A DNA stretch of 64,000 nucleotides, taken from assembly GCF_001707885.1 (NCBI RefSeq), contig NZ_MASS01000002.1, positions 92,607 to 156,606 on the forward strand. Reading direction: 5' to 3'. Position 1 is the stretch's first letter. The number at the start of each line of letters is the position of its first letter. A program made the translations under genes and the position numbers. Positions 44,226-52,506 of the stretch are shown piece by piece. The stretch comes from Desulfosporosinus cupriresistens (lineage in GTDB: Bacteria > Bacillota > Desulfitobacteriia > Desulfitobacteriales > Desulfitobacteriaceae). The notes below the pieces were generated by a model. The model was not told the DNA's origin. It worked only from the letters and a program-made list of their open reading frames with translations, and ran no database searches.

Positions 44226-44515
44226 AGAATATATTTTAACAGTTAGAGGTTGTTAGAGCGTTTGTTTAACTGTTTCTCTTTTCTTAAAGGGGAACAGGCT
44301 AAGGTTAAATGTCAATGAGTAGCGGTACCCATGGTAAATGGAACGTTGGAGCAGTTATGTTGAAAAATACCTTTAAAACCTTGGAAGCATTCCAAGAATT
44401 TTCTGACAAAAATATTTAATGTAAAAAAATTTATATTTGTTATAGTCTTGTGTTCTAAGCCTTCGAGTAGTGAAAGATCTGTAATCCAACAATCTATTTT
44501 AGATGCCCTTACAGT

Positions 44516-44543
44516 TCAAATTCGGAATCGATTCCGAATTTGA
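44516..44543. repeat. 28-bp perfect palindrome at the edge of the DUF3102 relic
   Basis: TCAAATTCGGAATC and GATTCCGAATTTGA are adjacent exact complements. The right arm contains the first codons of the DUF3102 homology (CCGAATTTGA, PNL), so the left arm is an inverted copy of gene sequence. Confidence 0.9.
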
Positions 44544-44912
44544 GCTACACTCAGGCAATTATCCTCCTGGGAATTCCCGAGGAAGAACGGGAGTCCTTTG
44601 TGGCAGAGAATGATGTAGCCGCCAACCAAGGCGCAGTCACGAAAATAACCTCTGAGCGGGACGAGTTGAGAAAAGAGGCCTCAGGTCTCCAAGCGGCCAT
44701 CCACACTGAAGAGTCAACCATCAAGACGTACAGAAGAAACTGGATGCTGCCAAGAGAGTGAGGCTTCAGCTTCGAAAATCACCGCCCTGGAAAAGGATAT
44801 CAAAGTCGCTCAGATTAAGCTGATCATAGAGGGCTTGCTGTAGAAAAAGGTGTCCATATTTGCCTGAGACAAAACGATAGATCATTTCATGCATGAGTTA
44901 GCAAAACTGTAG
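44530..44912 (+). pseudogene. DUF3102 relic (partial copy of the 8.5 kb gene)
   Basis: The frame from 44530 gives LSYTQAIILLGIPEEERESF, like LSYTHALILLGVPEEDR in the gene at 8478, followed by a coiled-coil region with at least one frame change near 44745, then AQIKLIIEGLL and, further on, a HFMHELAKL-like piece. The N-terminal DUF3102 part is missing; a palindrome stands in its place. The arrangement suggests transposition or inversion of a gene fragment. Confidence 0.8.
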
Positions 44913-44995
44913 TTGTATTTAATTGAGGAGCAGAGTAAAGTAGTGGAGGGAAGGCTGAAACACGCCAAAAATTATTGTAGAAACGAGATGATTTA

Positions 44996-45802
44996 ATGAA
45001 TGATTTTATCAACGCTATAATTTTAGGAATTGTCGAAGGAATTACCGAATTTCTTCCGATCTCTTCCACAGGACATCTAATTATAGTTAACCAGTTTATC
45101 GGGTTCACGGGGCAATTTGCGAAGATGTTTGATGTTGTAATCCAACTAGGTGCAATTCTTTCGGTGGTTGTCTACTTTTGGAAAAGGCTTATTCCACTGG
45201 GTCATAACAACTCTTCTAAAAATCATAGAATTTTTGAGTTGTGGAAAAAGACAATTGTGGGAGTAATCCCCGCTCTTGGTATAGGATTCTTATTAGATAA
45301 ATACATAGAAGCACATTTGTTTAATACGACAGTTGTGGCTATTTCTCTAATTGTTGGGGGATTAATTCTAGTGTACATAGAAAGCAGGAGCTCTTCTGCT
45401 CGCATAAATTCAATCCAAGATTTGGATTACAAGACTGCTTTCTTCATCGGTCTTATTCAATGTTTAGCCATGGTGCCTGGTACCTCGCGCTCTGCTGCGA
45501 CCATAATCGGGGCAATGTTATTGGGTGCCTCTCGAGTCGTTGCGGCTGAATTTTCCTTCTTTTTGGCAATTCCTACGATGGTTGCAGCTTCTGGTTACAC
45601 ATTCTTGAAAAATGGAATGTTCTTGTCGGGGCATGAGATACTGGTTATAGCTGTTGGGTTCTTGGTATCGTTTATTGTGGCTTGGATGGTAATTTCAGCG
45701 TTTATGAATTACGTAAGCAAAAAGAATTTCAAACCATTTGCTTACTACAGGATTGTGCTCGGAATTTTCGTGCTCACGTATTTTGGCTTTCTTCATTCCT
45801 AG
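44996..45802 (+). CDS. uppP: Undecaprenyl-diphosphatase (UppP/BacA)
   Basis: The 268-residue protein has eight predicted helices, GIVEGITEFLPISSTGHL at about 12-29 (catalytic Glu-rich motif), and PGTSRSAATIIGAMLLGAS at about 161-179, the BacA phosphatase motif. It recycles undecaprenyl diphosphate for cell-wall synthesis and gives bacitracin tolerance. The start ATG has AGATGATTTA upstream, a weak site. Confidence 0.95.
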   Translation: MNDFINAIILGIVEGITEFLPISSTGHLIIVNQFIGFTGQFAKMFDVVIQLGAILSVVVYFWKRLIPLGHNNSSKNHRIFELWKKTIVGVIPALGIGFLLDKYIEAHLFNTTVVAISLIVGGLILVYIESRSSSARINSIQDLDYKTAFFIGLIQCLAMVPGTSRSAATIIGAMLLGASRVVAAEFSFFLAIPTMVAASGYTFLKNGMFLSGHEILVIAVGFLVSFIVAWMVISAFMNYVSKKNFKPFAYYRIVLGIFVLTYFGFLHS

Positions 45803-45947
45803 TCGGGGCGATGAGGCCGTTAAAAGTTTCGCGAAGTTCCTAAGAATTTGACATTGGCATTATCTGGTATAATAATAGACCTGTTGGATAATAAAGAACT
45901 AATACCTAATAAGTCAATTTTATTTTAGGAATTTGGAGAGGAAAACT

Positions 45948-46532
45948 TTGAAGAAATTTATCGGAATTTTTCTAAAGGGTCTTTTAGTCCTAACACCTTT
46001 AGCAATTACGTTCTACATTGTATATAAAATGTTTTTAATAACGGATGGATTGTTTAAAGGGTTACTGGAGCGTGCAGGCTTATATTTCCCTGGACTGGGA
46101 CTGATTGTTACACTTACTGTCATCTTCCTGGTAGGTTTATTAGCCTCGAACTGGTTGACGAACCGATTACTGGATTATGTGGATAAGATCTTTATTAAAG
46201 TGCCACTGCTTGGGAGCATCTATGGAATTATTAAAGACACAGTGAATTCGTTTTCAGCAAATAAGAAGGGCTTCTCGCGTTTAGTCATGGTCAATATGTC
46301 CGATGAGCTAAAGCTGTTAGGGTTTCTGACGAATGACGAAGAAAGCGTATTTATTCCCAAGGGATACGTGGCAGTCTACTTAATGCAATCCATGCAATGG
46401 GCCGGAAATCTGATTCTTGTACCAGAAGAGAAAGTCCAACAGCTCGAAGCTTCTTCTGAAGATGCTTTGAAATTTATTGCTTCGGCCGGACTTTTAAGTA
46501 AGAAAGCACATAACGAGGAAATCACAAAGTAA
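45948..46532 (+). CDS. DUF502 family membrane protein
   Basis: The 194-residue protein starts with FIGIFLKGLLVLTPLAITFYIVY and a second helix GLIVTLTVIFLVGLLAS, followed by VPLLGSIYGIIKDTVNSFS, all characteristic of DUF502. The soluble C-terminal half has VFIPKGYVAVYLM. The function is unknown. TTG 45948 lies behind GGAGAGGA; TTG 45933 is the longer option. Confidence 0.85.
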   Translation: MKKFIGIFLKGLLVLTPLAITFYIVYKMFLITDGLFKGLLERAGLYFPGLGLIVTLTVIFLVGLLASNWLTNRLLDYVDKIFIKVPLLGSIYGIIKDTVNSFSANKKGFSRLVMVNMSDELKLLGFLTNDEESVFIPKGYVAVYLMQSMQWAGNLILVPEEKVQQLEASSEDALKFIASAGLLSKKAHNEEITK

Positions 46533-46629
46533 AATTTCGTCTAATTTAATAAACGATAAAGTATCTTCCTAGAAATTACCTTGTAATCCAATCATGTTTG
46601 CCTTAAAATACATATAACTAAATATTCAG

Positions 46630-46785
46630 TGTTACTGGTGCCCTTAAAAGGGAGAATAGGGAACTGGGTGAGAATCCCGGACGGACCCACCACTGTAAAG
46701 AGGAAACTTATGCATTGCCACTGGGAAACTGGGAAGGCGCAAAAAGTTGATGACTCTGAGTCAGGAGACCTGCCTGTAACCTTGT
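46630..46785 (+). promoter_or_regulatory. Cobalamin (AdoCbl) riboswitch
   Basis: The leader has the B12-box features in order: CTGGTGCCC, GGGAACTGGGTGAGAATCCC followed by GGACGGACCCACCACTGT, GCCACTGGGAA, GATGACTCTGAG and AGTCAGGAGACCTGCC. It precedes an alpha-ribazole salvage/transport operon, which is the expected target. A downstream hairpin with TCATTTTC/GAAAATGA (46822-46850) may be part of the expression platform. Confidence 0.97.
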
Positions 46786-46895
46786 AAGTCATGAATCAAG
46801 GTAAAGTTCATGGTCGGTTTTCATTTTCGATCTAACGTTGAAAATGAAGATTTGACTATGAGCTTTATTTGTTTAAGGGGATGGGGTGTAAACGA

Positions 46896-47648
46896 TTGGG
46901 ATATCTGGGTCGGGATGTTGAGGTTGTTTCGATAAATAAAGAACAATATCTGGTTGCTTCCTGTGATTCCTGCGGTGGAATCGGGATGAAAGAACTTGAT
47001 GCGTTTAAGATTTCATGGTTCATTACAGGAAAGTTAACTACACGAGTTGCGTTGTTGGAGGTCCTTTCCACTGGGGCTGTGCCCCAGATGTTGACTGTGG
47101 CGATTTCTAATGAGCCGCACCCGACAGGGAATGAGCTATTAAAGGGGGTGAACGATGAACTAGAATCCGTCGGCTTAAAAACTCTCTCTATGGCGATCAG
47201 TACGGAAAAAAACATAACCACAAAACAAACCGGTCTCGGAATTAGTGCCATTGGTGTCGTCGAAAAAAATAAGTTGCGCATAGGAACAGCTCAACTGGGG
47301 GATTTTGTCTATTGTCTAGGCATTCCTAAAGTCGGACCTGAGCTCAATAATCCTGATGATCCAGAAATTGTTCAAGTGAAAGCTATTCAGGTTCTCTTAG
47401 GCATCTCAGGTATTCACGATATCATTCCTGTAGGGTCAAGAGGGATACGTATAGAAGCTGACCAACTTGCCGCTACAGTTAATGGTCATTTGCGAATTGA
47501 TCCTACCTGCACGCTTGATTTAGATAAATCTGGGGGACCGTCGACATGTCTTATCTTTGCCTTGTCATCATTATCGGCCGCGGTCTTAGATCAGGTATTT
47601 TCTAGTTTCCCCAATTTACCTTTAACTAAAATCGGTAGATTGTACTAA
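46896..47648 (+). CDS. cblS: Alpha-ribazole kinase (CblS type, PurM-like)
   Basis: The 250-residue protein resembles the N-terminal domain of PurM-type proteins. Notable parts are SCDSCGGIGMKELDAFKI, ALLEVLSTGAVPQMLTVAISNEP and KQTGLGISAIGVV. The position between a cobalamin riboswitch and an ECF S component matches the cblS-cblT pair of Listeria and Geobacillus, where CblS phosphorylates alpha-ribazole for cobalamin nucleotide loop assembly. The start is taken as TTG 46896 behind AAGGGGATGGGG; ATG 46881 is an alternative. Confidence 0.82.
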   Translation: MGYLGRDVEVVSINKEQYLVASCDSCGGIGMKELDAFKISWFITGKLTTRVALLEVLSTGAVPQMLTVAISNEPHPTGNELLKGVNDELESVGLKTLSMAISTEKNITTKQTGLGISAIGVVEKNKLRIGTAQLGDFVYCLGIPKVGPELNNPDDPEIVQVKAIQVLLGISGIHDIIPVGSRGIRIEADQLAATVNGHLRIDPTCTLDLDKSGGPSTCLIFALSSLSAAVLDQVFSSFPNLPLTKIGRLY

Positions 47649-47668
47649 GTTTTAAGGAGGAATAGTTT

Positions 47669-48184
47669 ATGAGTAATTTAGGAACAGAACAACGGGACTT
47701 AAAACTCTCCGCTTGGAATATCAAAAGACTATCGATAATGGCCATTTTTATTGCCTTAAGTGCAGTGGGAGCGCTCATTAAGATCCCGAGTCCTGTTGGA
47801 ACCATTGGTATGGATTCCGCACCCGGATTTTTTAGTGCCCTGGCCTTTGGCGGGCTAACGGGCGCCATCGTCATTGCTTTTGGGCATTTGCTGACCTCTG
47901 CGGTTGTCGGATTTCCTATGACGATTCCAGTCCATCTGTATATTGCTTTCCAAATGGCTCTATGGGCTTTGTGTTACCGGTGGGTGAATGAGAAGCTCGG
48001 TTTGATTCCTGCGATCATCGTTGGAATTATCCTTAATGGTGTCGTATCATCCTTGGCTATGTACCCGCTGATGGGAATGGGAGGGGTTATTGGACTAATG
48101 CCTTTTCTCGTCATTGGAGCAGCTCTGAACGTAATTATTTCGGCAATCGCCTACAAAGCAATTAAAGGAAGTCGGCTCATTTAG
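47669..48184 (+). CDS. cblT: ECF transporter S component, alpha-ribazole type (CblT)
   Basis: The 171-residue protein has about five or six helices with the AxxxA-like signature of S components near AIFIALSAVGALIK and a conserved PSPVGTIGMDSAPGFF segment. It follows cblS by 20 nt and precedes the energy-coupling genes. The neighbouring kinase and the cobalamin riboswitch suggest alpha-ribazole or a related cobalamin precursor as substrate. The start follows TTAAGGAGGAATAG. Confidence 0.85.
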   Translation: MSNLGTEQRDLKLSAWNIKRLSIMAIFIALSAVGALIKIPSPVGTIGMDSAPGFFSALAFGGLTGAIVIAFGHLLTSAVVGFPMTIPVHLYIAFQMALWALCYRWVNEKLGLIPAIIVGIILNGVVSSLAMYPLMGMGGVIGLMPFLVIGAALNVIISAIAYKAIKGSRLI

Positions 48185-48192
48185 GTGATGGG

Positions 48193-49992
48193 GTGAAAAC
48201 CGTGGAGACATTAGAAAACGCCAAAATTGTTCAACGCATGGAAAATGCCATCGAACTCAGTAATATCTCCTATCGATATCCGAATGCAGTGGAACCAAGT
48301 TTAAAAAACGTCAGCTTAACGGTAGAAAAAGGGAAATTCATCCTTTTGATGGGCTCTACAGGGGCAGGGAAAACAACTTTAAGTTTGTGTCTTAATGGCT
48401 TGATTCCACAGCTTATGGAGGGAAATCTAACAGGACAGGTAAGCGTAGCTGGAAAGAATGTGGGCAAAACAGCAGTCCAGTCGTTGTCCAAAGTGCTCGG
48501 GCTTGTCCTGCAAGACCCGGAGACACAAATTATTGGTCGCACGGTCGAAGAAGATACCGCATTTGGTCCCCGCAATTACTTGGTTCCTTTTGAAGAGATT
48601 AAAGAGAGTGTGAATCAAACCTTAGCAAAAGTTCGCCTTAAAGGCTATAATCAACGTTTGACTGAGGAACTCTCAGGTGGAGAAAAACAACGTTTGGCGA
48701 TTGCGGGTGTCTTAGTGATGGAACCTGAAATTCTGGTACTGGACGAACCCACGTCTGAGCTCGATCCGATAGGACGATCAGAAATCTATCAAACCTTGGA
48801 TGATTTACGACGCCACAAGGATTTGACCATTCTGTTAGTCGAACACTCCAGCGAAGAACTGATTCATAAGGCCGATGAAGTCGTCGTTCTGAACGAAGGG
48901 AAAGTAGCTTGGAGAGGGCTCCCAACTGAGCTCTTTCGCAATCTTACCCTCTTGCGTCAGTGGGGGATTAAACCTTTGCCAGTCAGTCAGATTGGATGGA
49001 ATTTCTACGAAAAAGGCTGGATTTCTTTTGCCCAAATCCCTTTAGACATTCCATCTACCGAAAGCTTGATTAGAGGATTGCTTCCTAAATACGGACATCA
49101 GCAGGGCGAAAGGCAAAAAAAAGATTATCTTAAAAAGCAGGAATCGAATTTGACAGACAAAGTGAAAGCAGTTCAGGTCAGCAATCTGATTTACCAGTAC
49201 AACTCAGGTCAACCTGCATTGCGGGGAATTAATCTGACGATTGAGGTTGGCGAGTTCGTAGCTTTAATTGGGCAAAACGGTGCAGGGAAAACAACCTTGG
49301 CCAAACATTTTAATGGACTTTTGAAACCAACCAGTGGAGAGGTTATTGTAGAAGGCATGAATACCTTACAGTATGAAACGTCTGATTTGGCAAGAACTAT
49401 TGGATATGTCTTTCAAAATCCTGATCACCAAATATTCTCCACTACTGTCGAGAAAGAATTAGAATTCGGACTTAAAAATGCGGGATATAAAGGCAAAGTT
49501 ATCAAAGAACGAATCGACCAGGTCCTTCAGTATACTGGGTTAGAAAAGTTTCGCAGTGTTCATCCGTTTAGTTTGGGCAAAGGAGAACGGCAAATGATTG
49601 CCGTGGCTTCAATTCTTGTATTAAAGCCTAAACTATTGATCATTGACGAACCGACCACTGGCTCAGACTGGACAGGAGTTCAGACAATGATGACCTTAAT
49701 TCGTAACCTGAACGCCGCTGGGACCACAATTGTTATGATTAGCCATGATATGGACTTAGTTGCGCAATATGCTAAGCGAGTCATTGTCCTGAAAGACGGA
49801 GGGATTTTTTTAGACAGTACTCCTCAAGATGTTTTTTCCAACGAATCGCTTCTGCTTAACTCTGCCATTGTCCCACCTCAACTCTGTAGGCTCTCTTCAC
49901 AGTTAAAGGACATTCTTGCTGAAGAAATATTAATTGAATCAAGTGAGTTTACGGCAATGTTCGAAAGCGGGGAGAAAACGGGATGTTTATAG
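48193..49992 (+). CDS. Fused EcfA-type ATPase with two ABC domains
   Basis: The 599-residue protein has two ABC cassettes. The first has Walker A GSTGAGKTT at about 54-62, LSGGEKQRLAIAGVLV and LVLDEPTSELDP. The second has Walker A GQNGAGKTT at about 357-365, FSLGKGERQMIAVASIL (a diverged LGKGE signature) and LLIIDEPTTGSD. It powers the ECF transporter with the S component upstream and EcfT downstream. GTG 48193 follows TAGGTGATGGG. The fusion of EcfA1 and EcfA2 is known from other clostridial cobalt/vitamin transporters. Confidence 0.92.
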   Translation: MKTVETLENAKIVQRMENAIELSNISYRYPNAVEPSLKNVSLTVEKGKFILLMGSTGAGKTTLSLCLNGLIPQLMEGNLTGQVSVAGKNVGKTAVQSLSKVLGLVLQDPETQIIGRTVEEDTAFGPRNYLVPFEEIKESVNQTLAKVRLKGYNQRLTEELSGGEKQRLAIAGVLVMEPEILVLDEPTSELDPIGRSEIYQTLDDLRRHKDLTILLVEHSSEELIHKADEVVVLNEGKVAWRGLPTELFRNLTLLRQWGIKPLPVSQIGWNFYEKGWISFAQIPLDIPSTESLIRGLLPKYGHQQGERQKKDYLKKQESNLTDKVKAVQVSNLIYQYNSGQPALRGINLTIEVGEFVALIGQNGAGKTTLAKHFNGLLKPTSGEVIVEGMNTLQYETSDLARTIGYVFQNPDHQIFSTTVEKELEFGLKNAGYKGKVIKERIDQVLQYTGLEKFRSVHPFSLGKGERQMIAVASILVLKPKLLIIDEPTTGSDWTGVQTMMTLIRNLNAAGTTIVMISHDMDLVAQYAKRVIVLKDGGIFLDSTPQDVFSNESLLLNSAIVPPQLCRLSSQLKDILAEEILIESSEFTAMFESGEKTGCL

Positions 49993-50795
49993 AGTATTTA
50001 CCAGGAAACACCTTACTTCACCGTCTCGATGTACGCACTAAAATGTTCGGCTTTATAGGATTCATCATTCTTTCCTTTTTATTTCAAGATCCAAAGTATC
50101 AACTTTTAATCTTAACTTTGATAAGTCTGCTAGCCGTGTGGATAAAGATCCCGTTGCGTAAGATCTGGGGAATGTTGCTTCCTTTGATCCCTATCGTAAT
50201 ATCGATTATTCTAATCACAGGATTCACGTTTGCTCCTGAGCGTTTCGATCGGGTTTCTAGTCAAGTGATCCTTTTTTATGTTTTGCCTGGAGACAGATTA
50301 GGAGCAACTGTGGGTGGATTCCTAATGGGCACTACGTTTATCATACGTCTTTTTAGCATGATGATCATTTCGTCTGTGTTGACTTTGACCACCTCTATGG
50401 ATGACTTCACTCAATTTTTTCAGAAGATGAAAGTCCCTGCCGAGGTATCGATGATGTTGACAACGGCGATACGATTTATTCCAACCCTGGATAAAAAGCG
50501 CAAGCTAATTTTAGAAGCTCAAAAGGCGCGTGGGACAAATTTCAAGGAGAAGGGGATTGTTGGTCCTATTCGCTCATACCTTCCAATTATGATTCCTATG
50601 TTTATCAATTCGATTTTGATGGCCAATTCGCTATCGATGGCCATGCTTAATCGGGGGTACGGCTTAACGCGGGCTTGCACATCCATACGCGAAATCTCTT
50701 TTGCTTCAAGGGACTATTGGTCTATTTCTTTCATCTTTATGTTAATGACGTTGGCCATCTATGTTCGATTTAAATTGCACTTGGGCGTTTTGTAG
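49983..50795 (+). CDS. ecfT: EcfT energy-coupling transmembrane protein
   Basis: The 270-residue protein has about five helices, starts FIEYLPGNTLLHRLDVRTKMFGF and has EAQKARGTNF with the ARG coupling motif (about residue 180), and LNRGYGLTRA. It overlaps the ATPase gene by 10 nt and completes the ECF transporter. A terminator follows. Confidence 0.92.
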   Translation: MFIEYLPGNTLLHRLDVRTKMFGFIGFIILSFLFQDPKYQLLILTLISLLAVWIKIPLRKIWGMLLPLIPIVISIILITGFTFAPERFDRVSSQVILFYVLPGDRLGATVGGFLMGTTFIIRLFSMMIISSVLTLTTSMDDFTQFFQKMKVPAEVSMMLTTAIRFIPTLDKKRKLILEAQKARGTNFKEKGIVGPIRSYLPIMIPMFINSILMANSLSMAMLNRGYGLTRACTSIREISFASRDYWSISFIFMLMTLAIYVRFKLHLGVL

Positions 50796-50844
50796 ACTCT
50801 TTTTTGACATAGGACTCTTTCATAACAGACCAATTTTCTACACT

Positions 50845-50882
50845 AACTCCGTTACTTAGAACAAAAGTAGCGGAGTTTCTTA
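50845..50882 (+). terminator. Terminator of the cobalamin-riboswitch operon
   Basis: AACTCCGTTACTT and AGTAGCGGAGTT pair around an eight-base loop and are followed by TCTTATT. Confidence 0.75.
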
Positions 50883-51043
50883 TTAAAGTATTAGGTTGTG
50901 ATATAATGTTGCTTAAAAAAGGCTTGTAATTTCTATAACAGCATTTGTGATCATTACAATTCCGTTATCTTATATAATGTATACGACCGGCTGTATTTCC
51001 CTGAGAATATCTCTGTGATAGAATACTTGCTGGAGGTATGAAT

Positions 51044-51670
51044 ATGGAACAAGTCTCTGCGCCCGGGTGTGCGCTTTTTGAATATGGTCAAAAGGAGATA
51101 GACCACCTGAAACGCAAGGATAAAAAGCTTGCTGTGGCTATTGACAAAATCGGGATCATAAAACGGCAAATTACGCCTGATCCATTTAGAGCACTTATCT
51201 CCAGTGTTGTTAGTCAACAGATTTCCAATAAAGCTGCAGCAACTGTCTGGAACAGATTGTGTACGCTGTTGGAAGACATTACCCCAGAGATTATTGCCCA
51301 AGTAAGTCTACCTGAAATTCAAGCTTGCGGTATGTCTGAGCGAAAAGCCGGATATATCAAAGGCATTGCCAATGCTGCTAATTTAGGAATTGTAGATTTT
51401 AAAAGCCTTCATACACTAACTGACGAAGAGATCATCAAAAAACTCTCCTCACTTCATGGAGTAGGAGTTTGGACCGCCGAAATGCTGCTGATTTTTTCAT
51501 TCTGCCGACCGGATGTTGTAAGCTACAAAGATCTAGCAATCTGCAGAGGAATGATGAATTTATATGGCCTCAAGGAACTCTCGAAGGAAAAATTCGAGAG
51601 ATATCGGAAAAGGTATACTCCTTATGGTACGGTCGCCTCATTGTATCTTTGGGCTTTGTCAGTAATGTAG
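51044..51670 (+). CDS. DNA-3-methyladenine glycosylase II (AlkA/HhH-GPD)
   Basis: The 208-residue protein has the HhH-GPD fold: PFRALISSVVSQQISNKAAATVWNRL, AGYIKGIANAANLG, SSLHGVGVWTAEMLLIF as helix-hairpin-helix and the catalytic aspartate in YKDLAICRGMMNLYGL. It removes alkylated purines in base excision repair. The start at 51044 follows CTGGAGGT at a suitable distance; 51038 is too close. Confidence 0.9.
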   Translation: MEQVSAPGCALFEYGQKEIDHLKRKDKKLAVAIDKIGIIKRQITPDPFRALISSVVSQQISNKAAATVWNRLCTLLEDITPEIIAQVSLPEIQACGMSERKAGYIKGIANAANLGIVDFKSLHTLTDEEIIKKLSSLHGVGVWTAEMLLIFSFCRPDVVSYKDLAICRGMMNLYGLKELSKEKFERYRKRYTPYGTVASLYLWALSVM

Positions 51671-51716
51671 TTTTATGAATCATTGAAAATGCCCCATCAA
51701 AAGGAGATTTATTGGT

Positions 51717-52328
51717 TTGAAAAGAATTTTATGGACCTTGCTGTTATTGCCTTTTTTAATAACCGCCGGGTGTTCAACAAAATCCACAACTAACCCCCCA
51801 ACTAATCCACCTCAACCATCTACTCAAACATCCACCCAATCGTCTCAGTTGCCACCCACAAAAACTCAAAGTACCGATGTAACAACCTCGACCATGAGTT
51901 TTAGGTGGATTGCTTTAAAAGACGATATCCTGAATCCTAAAGCCCTAACGAAAGATGGCAAACCGGATGGTCATTTTCATGTCCTATTACCTTTTACCGA
52001 AACGACAAAGATCAAATACATGATCATGAGATATACAGAATTCGGAGCACATGTTCAATGGGCTTGGGACTACAACCCGACGGTTGCTATAGTTGGTTCT
52101 CCTATGGCTGTCTTTGTTAATGGCGAGATGGTGACACAGGGGACGGATATAGGCTTACCCAGTTCAGGTAATACAGACTTAGACTTATATGTTTCAGAGT
52201 TAAACAATGAAAACGGCTGGGATACGTTTAAATTTGAGAATGGGCAAACTATTAGTATCCAAATCAAGTACATTACTAAGTCGGGCGCGGAGAAGGAATT
52301 TGATGCAACGACAGGGGTGAATATGTAA
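51717..52328 (+). CDS. Hypothetical lipoprotein
   Basis: The 203-residue protein has a signal peptide with lipobox LITAGCS (Cys19), a proline/threonine/serine/glutamine-rich linker (about residues 20-60) and a globular domain with FRWIALKDDILNPKALTKDGK and HFHVLLPFTE. No family is recognised. TTG 51717 follows AAAGGAGATTTATTGG. It would be anchored outside the membrane. Confidence 0.75.
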   Translation: MKRILWTLLLLPFLITAGCSTKSTTNPPTNPPQPSTQTSTQSSQLPPTKTQSTDVTTSTMSFRWIALKDDILNPKALTKDGKPDGHFHVLLPFTETTKIKYMIMRYTEFGAHVQWAWDYNPTVAIVGSPMAVFVNGEMVTQGTDIGLPSSGNTDLDLYVSELNNENGWDTFKFENGQTISIQIKYITKSGAEKEFDATTGVNM

Positions 52329-52410
52329 GACAAGTCGCCCCCTCTTTTAATTCCAGCAAAATCATGATATTATGCAGACTAAGAGTTTTTGTACCTATTA
52401 TTGCGCGACG

Positions 52411-52437
52411 AGGCCATAGACAAGTGCTATGGCCTTA
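52411..52437 (+). terminator. Hairpin before purL, weak terminator
   Basis: AGGCCATAG and CTATGGCCT pair around ACAAGTG. There is no strong T tract, so it may be a terminator of the lipoprotein gene or a leader hairpin. Confidence 0.4.
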
Positions 52438-52506
52438 TACATATTTAACACGCGAAACAACCAATGCCGCTTAAAAAATATTAATTGATGGAGGATTGTA
52501 GATTTT

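Noticed and set aside
52330..52506. Purine riboswitch before purL
   Set aside because: No conserved purine-aptamer loops are present; only a simple ATAGCC-type hairpin is seen.
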